Positions 17,960 to 26,425 of a stretch of DNA of 64,000 nt are shown here, in pieces. Position 1 is the first letter of the stretch. Each line of letters begins with the position of its first letter. The stretch is from Terriglobales bacterium (GTDB lineage: Bacteria > Acidobacteriota > Terriglobia > Terriglobales > Acidobacteriaceae): assembly GCA_035561515.1 (NCBI GenBank), contig DATMXP010000021.1, positions 29,551-93,550 of the forward strand. Direction: 5' to 3'. Both the position numbers and the translations under genes were made by a program. The notes below the pieces were generated by a model. That model ran no database searches. It was not told where the DNA came from and saw only the letters and a program-made list of their open reading frames with translations.

Positions 17960-20302
17960 TTACGCGGTTAACGACGGCGGCATTTTCGTCTGATCCACCC
18001 CGAGTGTTTTGTTGGCGGCGGAACCGACGGTAAAGACCAGGTGTGCACCCTTCACCAGGTCTTCATGGCGCACCCAAAGCCGGTCCTGCTGTTTGCCATT
18101 AAGTGATACCGACTGGATGTATCGGTTCGTTTCCGGCTTGCCGTCGATTCCCTTGCCCTCAATGACGAGTTTTCGGCCGTTTGCGAGCCGAACGGTCACT
18201 TTTTCGAATAGCGGAGCCGAAAGAACATAGGTCGCGCTCACTGGATCGACGGCGTACAAACCCATCGCGCTCATCACAAACCACGCCGACATCTGACCGC
18301 AGTCCTCGTTTCCATCGAGGCCGTCGAAGTTGTTCCGGTAATGGGTGAGGAGTATCTCGCGCACGCGCTCCTGCGTTTTCCACGGTCGGCCTGCCCATGT
18401 GTACAGGTAAGCGATGTGGTGGCTCGGCTCGTTGCCATGAACGTATTGGCCAATGTTGCCGGTCATGTCAACCACCACCTCATTCGTGACGCCGGGTTCC
18501 TCGACGAATAAGCGGTCGAGCTTAGCCGCGAAAGCGTCACGGCCGCCAAACAGCTGCATGTAGCCCTTCACATCGTGCTGAATGAAAAACGTGGACTGCC
18601 ATGCATTGGCTTCCGTGTAGTCGCGCCGATGCGGGACGTGGCCGGTCGCCTTGGGATCGAAGTTCTGGATCCACTTTCCATCACTGAGCTTAGGCCGGAT
18701 GAACTGTGTTTCTGGGTCAAACACGTTGCGGTAATTTTGTGAGCGTTTGCGCTGAATGCGCGCATCGTCGGCGTGACCAGTGGCTTCGGCAACTTTGGAG
18801 CACGCCCAATCACAATAGACGTACTCGACGAGTTTGCCGATCGACTCGCCTCCGTCCCCAGCCGGGATATATCCCATCTGCCGGTACACCCCCAAACCCA
18901 TGTAATCGTCTTCCATGTTGCGCTTGCGCATGCCGGCGTAGGCGCGTTGCCAATCAATGCCAGGAACCTTCTTCACGCATGCTTCGGCCATTACGCTCGC
19001 CGCGTGATACCCGGGCATGCAGTAGGTCTCACCATCCTGCAACGGCCAGATCGGGAATCCGTAAATACTCTGCTCGGCCATGCGGACGAGACAGTTCACC
19101 ATCGGTGTTATTCTCTCCGTCTGCCACAGCGTGTACGAAGGATGCAGCGCTCGATACGTATCCCACAGCGAGTAGGTGCTGTAGTTTTGTTCTCCGAGTC
19201 CGAGTTGGTGTATCTGTTTGTCCAGGCCGCGATACTGCCCGTTGCAGTCGTCGGCCAGCGTGGGAGCACACATCATGTGGTACAGGCCGGTATAGAAAAT
19301 CTTCTTGCGTTCTTCGCTTGGGTCCTCAACTTCGATTCGCGAGAGTTCCTTCTGCCACATCGCACGGGCGGCCTTCTGTGTGGCTTCGAAATCAAACGCT
19401 GGCTGTTCGGCGCGAAGGTTCCCAAGTGCGTTCGACGTGCTGACCATCGATATCCCGGTCTTCACAAGAACCGTAGTACCCGGGTCGAAGTGGAAGGCGA
19501 CCTTCAGGTTGCGTCCGTTTACGCTTCGAACGGTCGAAAGCTTGTCGTCGACGAAAACTTCCACCTTCTTCGGTTTCACGGAAAACTCAGTTGCGAAGTA
19601 GATCTCCCGGTTCGGCGCCCACTTGTCAACGCGGCGACCTCCCATCGCAAGAGTGTCGCTGACCAACGCGAGTTCCGCCGACTGCACTGGATTCTCAGTT
19701 CCGTAAGCGTGATGCCAATCCAGCAAGACATACGCGGGCTCTCCTGCGGGAAACGTGAATCGCGCCAGACCGGTGCGCTCGGTTGCCGTAAGTTCGGTCT
19801 TGATCTTTGCCCCGCCTGAGCTCTGTGTTTGAACGGAGTAATACCCTGGTTCACCCCTTTCATCCTCGTGCGAGAAGCGGGAGCGGTAAGTGCCTTCTGG
19901 ATTCTTGCGCGCCTCGGGATCCGTTCCCGGCTCCAGCACCACCGGCCCTGTGCGGGGTACGAGCAGCAGATCCAGCATGTCACCGACACCCGTGCCGCTC
20001 AGGTGAGTATGGCTGAAGCCCATCAATGTCGCGTCGTCGTGGTGGTAGCCCGATGACCAATCCCAGTCGCGAATTCCCGTGTCGGGGCTGAGTTGTACGG
20101 CTCCGAAGGGCACGGTTGCCCCCGGGTAGCAATGGCCATGACCTCCGGTGCCGACGAACACATTCACGTACCGAACCAAGTCGGGGTACGCTCCCGCATC
20201 GGCGGGCTTGCGGGTTTGTGCGGAGGCCGGGAGTGCACCGTCCATCAGGGCAGCACCGGCAGCCGCCGACGCTATGGCAAGAAAGTCACGACGATTCAAC
20301 AT
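17960..20302 (-). CDS. Exported alpha-mannosidase, glycoside hydrolase family 92
   Basis: The 780-residue protein has a Tat-type leader (NRRDFLAIASAAAG) and the GH92 hallmarks: VFVGTGGHGHCYPGATVPFG near the N terminus, SPDTGIRDWDWSSGYH, and DGNEDCGQMSAWFVMSAMG near the C terminus. GH92 enzymes are calcium-dependent inverting exo-alpha-mannosidases (alpha-1,2, -1,3 or -1,6), typical of N-glycan and yeast-mannan degradation. The ATG at 20302 is preferred over that at 20320: GGTGGAG is correctly spaced before it, and the 20320 ATG falls on the operator-like sequence. With the two GH38 enzymes this gives three different mannosidases in one regulon. Confidence 0.93.
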   Translation of the reverse strand: MLNRRDFLAIASAAAGAALMDGALPASAQTRKPADAGAYPDLVRYVNVFVGTGGHGHCYPGATVPFGAVQLSPDTGIRDWDWSSGYHHDDATLMGFSHTHLSGTGVGDMLDLLLVPRTGPVVLEPGTDPEARKNPEGTYRSRFSHEDERGEPGYYSVQTQSSGGAKIKTELTATERTGLARFTFPAGEPAYVLLDWHHAYGTENPVQSAELALVSDTLAMGGRRVDKWAPNREIYFATEFSVKPKKVEVFVDDKLSTVRSVNGRNLKVAFHFDPGTTVLVKTGISMVSTSNALGNLRAEQPAFDFEATQKAARAMWQKELSRIEVEDPSEERKKIFYTGLYHMMCAPTLADDCNGQYRGLDKQIHQLGLGEQNYSTYSLWDTYRALHPSYTLWQTERITPMVNCLVRMAEQSIYGFPIWPLQDGETYCMPGYHAASVMAEACVKKVPGIDWQRAYAGMRKRNMEDDYMGLGVYRQMGYIPAGDGGESIGKLVEYVYCDWACSKVAEATGHADDARIQRKRSQNYRNVFDPETQFIRPKLSDGKWIQNFDPKATGHVPHRRDYTEANAWQSTFFIQHDVKGYMQLFGGRDAFAAKLDRLFVEEPGVTNEVVVDMTGNIGQYVHGNEPSHHIAYLYTWAGRPWKTQERVREILLTHYRNNFDGLDGNEDCGQMSAWFVMSAMGLYAVDPVSATYVLSAPLFEKVTVRLANGRKLVIEGKGIDGKPETNRYIQSVSLNGKQQDRLWVRHEDLVKGAHLVFTVGSAANKTLGVDQTKMPPSLTA

Positions 20303-20319
20303 GGCAACTCCACCGTGCA

Positions 20320-20333
20320 TGGAATCAATTTCA
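20320..20333. promoter_or_regulatory. LacI-family operator, site G (degenerate)
   Basis: TGGAATCAATTTCA keeps 12 of 14 consensus bases, including the left half-site. It lies just before the Shine-Dalgarno sequence of the GH92 gene. Confidence 0.6.
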
Positions 20334-20542
20334 AAAAGCTACCATACTCGTTCATGCTTCACTATCGTTACGCAAAGGAGAGTCATTCTCCGTGAAGGAC
20401 GGATTGCCGAGCATTCGAACCAACTGCGAGTATACGTGCCGCATTCGGAGCTAGTAGACTCTAACGCTAAGTCGACAGCTTGAATGAGTCGTTAGAAGCA
20501 TTAGGCCATTCAGTCACCCCCACCATTACTCGGAGATCAGGC

Positions 20543-22228
20543 ATGCGCCGTTTCATCGCGATCCTTTTGTTGTCAATTTCTACCCTCTCTTTCGCGCAGC
20601 AGTCTGCCGATCCCGAAGGGCACCAGTGGTGGCAACACGCGGTCTTTTACGAGATCTATCCACGCAGCTTTGCCGATACCAACAACGACGGTATTGGCGA
20701 CCTGCGGGGCATTGACTCCAAACTCGATTATCTTCAGTGGCTTGGGGTGACCGCCATTTGGATTACCCCCATGTTCCCCTCGCCACAGGTTGATTTCGGG
20801 TACGACGTCTCCGATTACGAGAACGTCGATCCTGTGTATGGGAGCCTTGCTGATATGGATCGCATCATTACACACGGAAAGCAAAAGAATGTGCGCGTGA
20901 TTCTCGATTTAGTGGTGAACCACACTTCCGACAAGCATCCGTGGTTTGTCGAGTCTGCATCGTCAAAGAACAATCCGAAGAGCGATTGGTACATTTGGCA
21001 CGACGGCAAGAATGGAGAGCCACCAAACACTTGGACGTCCCACTTTGGGGGCTCGGCCTGGAAATTCGTTCCATCGCGCGGTCAGTACTATTACCACTAT
21101 TTCTACGCTGGACAGCCGGACCTGAACTGGCGCAATCCTGAAGTGGAAAAGGCCATGTTCGACGTGACGCGTTGGTGGTACGAGCGCGGAGTAGCAGGCT
21201 TCCGGCTCGATGCGGTCGACACGATGTTTGAAGACGTTAACCTCCGGGACAATCCGCCTGTCGACAACGAAAAGAATGCATATGGCGACCAGGTCTACAA
21301 GGAGATTTACAACAAAAAGCTCCCAGAACTGCACGGCGCGCTCCAGCGCCTGCGCAAAGTGGCCGACGAATATGGCTCGGTGCTAATCGGCGAGACTCTG
21401 ACGTCAAACATCGAAGAATTGAACCGGTACTACGGTCCGACGTTGAATGAGATTCAGCTGCCGATGAATTTCATGTTTATGAGAGTCGATAAACTCTCCG
21501 CACCCGAGTTCCGCAAACAGATCGCATGGGCCGACGGTGTCAGCGGCTGGCCCGTGTGGGTGATGAGTAATCACGACATCCCGCGCGTATACGACCGATA
21601 CGGCAACGGTCGAGACAATGACAAAATCGCAAAGCTCATGGCCGCACTGTACCTGACTTTGCGTGGAACCCCGATTCTTTATTACGGCGAAGAGATCGGC
21701 ATGGAGAACAACGATCCAAAGCGCAGAGAAGATGTACAAGACCCAATCGGCCGGTTGGGTTGGCCGCAGAAAAGGGGACGCGACGGCGAGCGTACGCCAA
21801 TGCAATGGAATGCTTCAAAGAATGCCGGCTTCAGCGAGGCGAAACCATGGAATCCGGTTGGCCCGCGATATGCACAATACAACGTCGAAGCAGAACAGAA
21901 GGATCCCGCGTCGATTTTGAATTGGTATCGGAAGATTATTTCCTTGCGCAGCAAGCATCCGGCACTTCTGGAGGGGAAATACGTTCCACTCAAGGAGAAC
22001 GATCCGAACGTCCTTGCTTTCCTTCGCAGTTACAAAAACAAGAATGTAGTTGTTGTTTTGAATATGAGTGGAGCACACCAAAAAGCGAAGCTTAATCTCG
22101 CTGCCAAGGGTGTAAAAGCGGTGTCCGCGAAAGTTCTGGCCACAACCGGCAAAAATGCTTCGTCTTCTGCCAATGCAGTCGAGTTGGAACCGTACGGAGT
22201 TTGGATTGCCGAAGTACCCGCAAAGTAG
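20543..22228 (+). CDS. Secreted GH13 alpha-glucosidase/alpha-amylase family enzyme
   Basis: The 561-residue mature-type chain has a signal peptide (MRRFIAILLLSISTLSFAQ). The GH13 regions are clear: FYEIYPRSFAD, DLVVNHTS, GFRLDAVD with nucleophile D223, IGETL with acid/base E284, and SNHDIPR with D345 (numbered from this start). The sequence ADTNNDGIGDLRGI is typical of oligo-1,6-glucosidase/alpha-glucosidase subfamilies rather than endo-amylases. It would release glucose from malto- or isomalto-oligosaccharides in the periplasm. The ATG at 20543 follows GGAG at seven bases; an upstream in-frame start at 20480 would bury the signal peptide. No LacI operator was found in front of it, so it seems outside the mannoside regulon. 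Confidence 0.92.
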   Translation: MRRFIAILLLSISTLSFAQQSADPEGHQWWQHAVFYEIYPRSFADTNNDGIGDLRGIDSKLDYLQWLGVTAIWITPMFPSPQVDFGYDVSDYENVDPVYGSLADMDRIITHGKQKNVRVILDLVVNHTSDKHPWFVESASSKNNPKSDWYIWHDGKNGEPPNTWTSHFGGSAWKFVPSRGQYYYHYFYAGQPDLNWRNPEVEKAMFDVTRWWYERGVAGFRLDAVDTMFEDVNLRDNPPVDNEKNAYGDQVYKEIYNKKLPELHGALQRLRKVADEYGSVLIGETLTSNIEELNRYYGPTLNEIQLPMNFMFMRVDKLSAPEFRKQIAWADGVSGWPVWVMSNHDIPRVYDRYGNGRDNDKIAKLMAALYLTLRGTPILYYGEEIGMENNDPKRREDVQDPIGRLGWPQKRGRDGERTPMQWNASKNAGFSEAKPWNPVGPRYAQYNVEAEQKDPASILNWYRKIISLRSKHPALLEGKYVPLKENDPNVLAFLRSYKNKNVVVVLNMSGAHQKAKLNLAAKGVKAVSAKVLATTGKNASSSANAVELEPYGVWIAEVPAK

Positions 22229-22256
22229 CGCCTCAAGACTGTGTTGTTATAAAGAC

Positions 22257-22285
22257 TTGACAATATTCGTTTAAACATATATCGT
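22257..22285 (+). promoter_or_regulatory. marR promoter with embedded operator
   Basis: TTGACA (22257-22262) and TATCGT (22280-22285) are separated by 17 bp. The spacer is occupied by ATATTCGTTTAAACATAT (22263-22280), which has the palindromic core GTTTAAAC. The same element, with 16 of 18 bases kept, occurs inverted before yceI at 22771-22788. This suggests autorepression by the MarR protein. Confidence 0.7.
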
Positions 22286-22291
22286 TTAGAC

Positions 22292-22753
22292 ATGAGTAAG
22301 GATCGTCAGCAAGGCACGGCGACGTCAGCTGCAGCGAGGGTTGAAGAATCGACCTATCTGGAGTTGCTTCGTACATCTGATCAACTCACACGCCAAGTAT
22401 CCGCCGTTCTGAAGGCTGAAGACCTCTCGCCCACGCAGTACAACATACTGCGGGTGCTGCGCGGCTCCCCAGATGGGCTGCCATGTGGTGAGATCGCAAA
22501 TCGATTGATCACGCGCGACCCGGACATTACTCGGTTGCTTGATCGCATGGAGAAGCGGGGTCTTATCTCCCGCAGCCGCGAGACGCGCGATAGGCGCATG
22601 GTTCTTACCCGAATCGCGAAACAAGGACTGGACGTTCTCAGCCGGCTCGATGAACCCGTTCAAAACACCCATCGCAAGCTGCTCGGGCATCTCGGTCGGG
22701 AGAGACTGAATACGCTGTCCACACTGCTGCGCGCAGCTCGCAAAGAAGCTTAG
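22292..22753 (+). CDS. MarR family transcriptional regulator
   Basis: This 153-residue winged-helix regulator has the recognition region LPCGEIANRLITRDPDITRLLDRMEKRGLI split over helices 3-4 and the wing motif SRETRDRRMVLTRI. The family forms dimers, usually repressors released by phenolics, oxidants or organic hydroperoxides. It has no cysteine in the region where OhrR carries its peroxide sensor. It lies 76 bp upstream of yceI in the same direction; both genes have a copy of the 18-bp element described at their promoters, so yceI is the likely target. Confidence 0.9.
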   Translation: MSKDRQQGTATSAAARVEESTYLELLRTSDQLTRQVSAVLKAEDLSPTQYNILRVLRGSPDGLPCGEIANRLITRDPDITRLLDRMEKRGLISRSRETRDRRMVLTRIAKQGLDVLSRLDEPVQNTHRKLLGHLGRERLNTLSTLLRAARKEA

Positions 22754-22770
22754 AAATTTTTTCTCCATTT

Positions 22771-22788
22771 ATATGTTGCAACGAATAT
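22771..22788. promoter_or_regulatory. Second copy of the MarR operator-like element
   Basis: ATATGTTGCAACGAATAT is the reverse complement of ATATTCGTTGCAACATAT, matching the element in the marR promoter at 16 of 18 bases. It lies 41 bp before the yceI start. Confidence 0.68.
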
Positions 22789-22829
22789 CGTCATAACACA
22801 TCAAATGAAGTAAAAGGAAGGATTGAATT

Positions 22830-23384
22830 ATGACCACAGTCACCGCCCCGCAAACCGTCGCCACCACCTGGAACATTGACCCTGTTCACTCCGTTGCCGA
22901 GTTCAAGGTCAAACACATGATGATCTCAAATGTGAAAGGCCAGTTCACCGGCGTTTCCGGCGTTTTGAAGCTGGATGAAGCCGACATTACTAGGTCATCC
23001 ATTGAGGCGAGCATTGATGCGGCATCCATCAACACGCGCGAACCGCAGCGCGACGCGCACCTGAAGAGCACTGACTTCTTCGATGTCGAGAAGTTCCCCA
23101 CGCTGACCTTCAAGTCGACTCGCGTGAGCCGCAAAGACGACGAACTCGCCGTCGAAGGTGACCTGACGATTCACGGCGTTACGCGCAGAGTAGTCTTCGA
23201 AGTCGAAGGTCCAACGACGCCTGGCAAGGATCCGCGGGGTAACACCCGAATCGGCCTCTCGGCGACGACAAAGATTAACCGCAAGGACTACGGACTGACC
23301 TGGAATGCGGCCCTTGAGACCGGCGGAATTCTAGTCGGCGAAGACGTCACGATCACCTTGGATGTAGAGTTCGTGAAGGCCTGA
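22830..23384 (+). CDS. YceI family protein
   Basis: The 184-residue protein is a lipocalin-like beta-barrel of the YceI family. It has WNIDPVHSVAEFKVKHMM at the start, SIDAASINTREPQRDAHLKS in the middle and LTIHGVTRRVVFEVEG further on. Family members bind long isoprenoid or amide lipids, and many are secreted; this one shows no signal peptide and is probably cytoplasmic. A good AAGGAAGG Shine-Dalgarno sequence precedes the ATG. MarR-type control is suggested by the shared operator. In other bacteria MarR-YceI pairs occur in stress responses, but the ligand here is unknown. Confidence 0.93.
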   Translation: MTTVTAPQTVATTWNIDPVHSVAEFKVKHMMISNVKGQFTGVSGVLKLDEADITRSSIEASIDAASINTREPQRDAHLKSTDFFDVEKFPTLTFKSTRVSRKDDELAVEGDLTIHGVTRRVVFEVEGPTTPGKDPRGNTRIGLSATTKINRKDYGLTWNAALETGGILVGEDVTITLDVEFVKA

Positions 23385-23411
23385 AACTCATTACAGTGAA
23401 TCCGCGGCATG

Positions 23412-23450
23412 GAGCCCAGACGTTCCGGTGTTCACGAACCCTCTGGGCTC
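23412..23450. repeat. Long inverted repeat downstream of yceI
   Basis: GAGCCCAGA (23412-23420) pairs perfectly with TCTGGGCTC (23442-23450), and an inner GTTC/GAAC pair extends the stem. There is no T-run. It may be the 3' end structure of the yceI transcript. Confidence 0.5.
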
Positions 23451-23545
23451 ACACTCACCACAATCCAGTCCGACGAGTGCCGCGACAACTATTTCTGCAC
23501 CGATCTCGCGGCAACAGGTATGTTCCTGCTCGCATCTGGATGTAA

Positions 23546-23971
23546 GTGGCAAATGGTGCAAAGCTCTTCGTGGTCATATTCGCCGTGGTCACGATCACGT
23601 CCTGTTCTCATCCGAAAAGGTTAAGCACGGAAGAGCTACGTTCCACTCTGACGCAAGCTGTCTCCTTCGCGTCGGAATCCGAGACGTTCATTGATTATGT
23701 AGTCCAGAAGCGAGCCACGAAGAGCTACGCGAGAGGACATCTGCAATACCTTCTCGATGAGTTATCGCGCTCCGCGAAAGAAACGCATGAATCCATCGCC
23801 GCCCTCTCGACACAAGAGATCCTGGCAGAGTCCCAAGATCAACTCGATCATCTAGTCGCGGCCGTAAGGTATGCGAGTCGAGAGCAAGATGATCCCGAGA
23901 AGCTTCGAGTTGCGAAGCAGCAGATAGCGAATACGAGAAGAGCGCTGGAGAAAGCGAAAGACTCTCTGTGA
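23546..23971 (+). CDS. Small putative lipoprotein of unknown function
   Basis: The 141-residue frame starts with GTG and has a short hydrophobic leader ending in the lipobox-like ITSC (cysteine 20). The rest is charged and alpha-helical, with coiled-coil-like heptads (for example QLDHLVAAVRYA and QQIANTRRALEKAK). I recognise no family. The stop overlaps the GTG start of the NRAMP-type gene as GTGA, so the two were co-translated before or despite the frameshift there. The start codon has no good Shine-Dalgarno sequence, which lowers confidence in the N terminus. Confidence 0.6.
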   Translation: MANGAKLFVVIFAVVTITSCSHPKRLSTEELRSTLTQAVSFASESETFIDYVVQKRATKSYARGHLQYLLDELSRSAKETHESIAALSTQEILAESQDQLDHLVAAVRYASREQDDPEKLRVAKQQIANTRRALEKAKDSL

Positions 23972-25202
23972 AAAAGCTCCTTGGCATCACGCTCGGGATC
24001 ATGACGGCGCTGGGGGCTTTGTCGACTTAGGACAGATTGTCTTTACAACGCAAGCGGGAGCATTGTTCGGCTACAAACTTCTCTGGGCAATCGTCCTTGG
24101 AACAGCAGCAATCATCGTCTATATGGAAATGTGCGGCCGGGTGGCCGTTGTTGCACGAGAACCCGTTTTTTCCGTTGTTCGCACCCGCCTCGGTTTCAAG
24201 TTGGGACTTGTTACGCTGATTGCCTCCAACCTCCTCAACTTGATCACATGTGCCGCCGAACTGGGCGGTATCACGATTGTCGTTCACCTTCTCACGGGGT
24301 GGCCTGAAAGAGCTGTTTTGATCGGCTCCTCTTTCATTCTTGCATCGATTGTCTTTCTGTTCCAATTCCAATGGATCGAGCGAACGTTCGGCCTGTCTGG
24401 GCTGATGATGATTGTCTTCGCTTTTTCGGCCGCTTGGCTTCGACCGAATTGGGGCCAACTCGCACACGGGCTAGTTCCGCAGTGGACATTCTCAAGCGGC
24501 AGAGAGTCTCTTCTGTATGCATACTTCGCTGTCGGAATCTTCAGCGCGATGCTGATGGAGTATGAGGTACATTTCTACTCTTCCGGAGCAATAGAAGAAG
24601 ATTGGACCACGAAAGATCTTGGCGAGAACTTCATGGTGGCTTCCATTGGATCCGTATTGGGATCATTGCTCACTGTCGGGCTACTGATCCTGGGTGCGCT
24701 CGTATTCATGCCGCGCCAAATCTTTCCTGATTTGTTGAGTACCTCCGTATTCGCAGGCGCCTATCCTTTCGCACAGAAGGCTCTCGTAATTGCATTGCTA
24801 GGAACGCTCGCCTGTATCGCGGGTGCGGCCGTGGAGACTGCACTCTCAGGCGCGTACAACGTGTGCCAGTTCTTCAACTTCAAATGGGGGAAAAATGAGA
24901 AGTTACGATCAGCTCCTATCTACACGGCAGCATGGTTGTCCATGTTCGTCCTTGCTCTGGTCATCGCTCTCACTGGCGTGCGTCCACTCCAACTCGTGGA
25001 TATTTCCATCATCTTCGGAATGGTGATCATGCCTCTCACCTACTACCCCATCCTGCGAGTCGCGGCTGACAAGAACGTGATGGGCAAACACGTGAACGGA
25101 AGGGCGGACACCATTCTGGGCTTTGCGTTCCTGTTCCTCATCGTCATCGCGGCACTCGCTGCGATTCCACTGATGATCGCAACGCACTCCGGAAAACCAT
25201 GA
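23968..25202 (+). pseudogene. NRAMP family divalent metal transporter with a frameshift near its start
   Basis: From GTG 23968 the frame reads VKKLLGITLGIMTALG and then stops at 24028. The continuation in the next frame reads GGFVDLGQIVFTTQAGALFG and joins a long NRAMP-like frame to 25202. The break falls in a run of five G (24012-24016): one added G, or a -1 slip on GGG, restores a normal protein of about 411 residues. The rest has about ten membrane segments. Such proteins import Mn2+ or Fe2+, or are NRAMP-related carriers. It could be a true pseudogene, a sequencing error in the G-run or programmed frameshifting; the intact 1.1-kb remainder argues for a recent event or an error. Confidence 0.75.
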
Positions 25203-25230
25203 GAACACGAGGATCAGTTACTATCTAATT

Positions 25231-25548
25231 ATGGAATCGACAGCCGAGCGCTCGAGGCGAGGTGCAATGTGGTGGGCCTTGCCGCTCCTGTTTTTAGGTG
25301 GCGTCTTTTCGATCGAAGCAAACGGAAATCTCAGTGAGTTTGACGCGCTCACTTCTCACCTGAAGGTGACCTATGGACTGATGGGAATTACGGCAGTTGC
25401 TTCCGTTCTTTGCGGACTTTGGCTGGTGATTTCACTAGGGAGTCACCGCTGGGCGCAACGACTGGGTGGTATCGCGTTGGCAGCGTATTCCATCGTTCTG
25501 ATTGCCGGAACGCTTCTCACCATCATCCCCTGCGCAGGGCCAAGTTGA
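25231..25548 (+). CDS. Small membrane protein of unknown function
   Basis: The 105-residue protein has three predicted membrane helices (about residues 13-30, 46-68 and 76-98), a positively charged N terminus (ERSRRG) and a short tail CAGPS. It starts 28 bp after the NRAMP-type gene on the same strand and may share its transcript. I recognise no family. Confidence 0.65.
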   Translation: MESTAERSRRGAMWWALPLLFLGGVFSIEANGNLSEFDALTSHLKVTYGLMGITAVASVLCGLWLVISLGSHRWAQRLGGIALAAYSIVLIAGTLLTIIPCAGPS

Positions 25549-25711
25549 ATGGCCAGCAAACTGATCTCCGGCGGAGTCATCACCACAATCGGCGTTTCCA
25601 TGGCACGGACCTGGCAGGACTAGCTTTCCTCCACGCTTGAAACCGCGCATATAGCACAGCACCCGTTCAGATATCCACGCCTCACAGCGTCACCATCCCT
25701 GAATAGAAAAG

Positions 25712-25733
25712 CCCTCGCCGTGGCGAGGGCTTT
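25712..25733 (-). terminator. Intrinsic terminator of the OmpH-like gene
   Basis: GCCCTCGCC / GGCGAGGGC form a 9-bp stem, followed on the minus strand by TTTT, 15 bp after the stop at 25748. Confidence 0.85.
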
Positions 25734-25747
25734 CGGAAGTATCAGCT

Positions 25748-26425
25748 TTATTTCGGTGTGGTGCGCGGAGTGGTAGTACCGCCGGTCGCCGGACGGTTCA
25801 CAGCACTCGGGCGCGACGCGCTTGGAGCCGCTGGAGTAGACGCCGGAGCCGCAACGCCAGATTGCGCGTTGAACGCATTCGCCACTTCCTGCGTCACGTC
25901 GGTCGATGCGGCAGCCCAGAGCACCGGGCTCTGCGGACTCGAAACGTCCACGATCAGTGAGTATCCGTTGTCCTTCGCGTACTTATCGATCACCTGCATC
26001 AGCTTTTGACCAACGCGGTTCACCAGTTCACCCTGCTGTCCCTGGTAGTCACCCTGCGCGTCTTCGAGTTGACGCTGATAGGTCTTCTGCTTTGCTTCGA
26101 TATCGCGGACTAGTTTGGTGCGGGCGTCTTCGTTCAGTTTGTCACCCTGCGTCTTCAGCTGATCCTGCATGGTCTGGATCTCTTTCTGAAGATTCGTGAG
26201 ATTGGTCCGCTGGGGCTCGAATTTCTTCTCGAGTGCTTCGAGGTCACGTTTGCCCTCATTGGTAAGGACAATGGCCTGCTGAATGTTGATGATTCCGATA
26301 CGGGTGCCGGCAGGCGCGTTCTGCGCTGGGGCCGCTGTGGCAGGCGCCGCACTGCCCGTCTGAGCAAATGCGGTGACGGACAAGAGCACCATGGGCATTA
26401 CAAATCTTGCTAGGGTGCGTTTCAT
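25748..26425 (-). CDS. OmpH/Skp family periplasmic chaperone
   Basis: The 225-residue protein has a cleavable signal peptide (MKRTLARFVMPMVLLSVTAFAQ), the beta-strand RIGIINIQQAI that starts the Skp core, and a long charged coiled-coil (about residues 65-145) forming the tentacles. DNGYSLIVDVS closes the core. The tail from about 185 is low-complexity Ala/Pro/Thr, probably disordered. Skp binds unfolded outer-membrane proteins in the periplasm. The frame extends upstream to 26614, but ATG 26425 begins the signal peptide. In many bacteria the gene lies next to bamA or lpxD; here it stands alone with its own terminator. Confidence 0.9.
   Translation of the reverse strand: MKRTLARFVMPMVLLSVTAFAQTGSAAPATAAPAQNAPAGTRIGIINIQQAIVLTNEGKRDLEALEKKFEPQRTNLTNLQKEIQTMQDQLKTQGDKLNEDARTKLVRDIEAKQKTYQRQLEDAQGDYQGQQGELVNRVGQKLMQVIDKYAKDNGYSLIVDVSSPQSPVLWAAASTDVTQEVANAFNAQSGVAAPASTPAAPSASRPSAVNRPATGGTTTPRTTPK

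Noticed and set aside
18773..19819. Plus-strand open frame of 348 codons
   Set aside because: It is antisense to the GH92 gene and has no family features or ribosome site.
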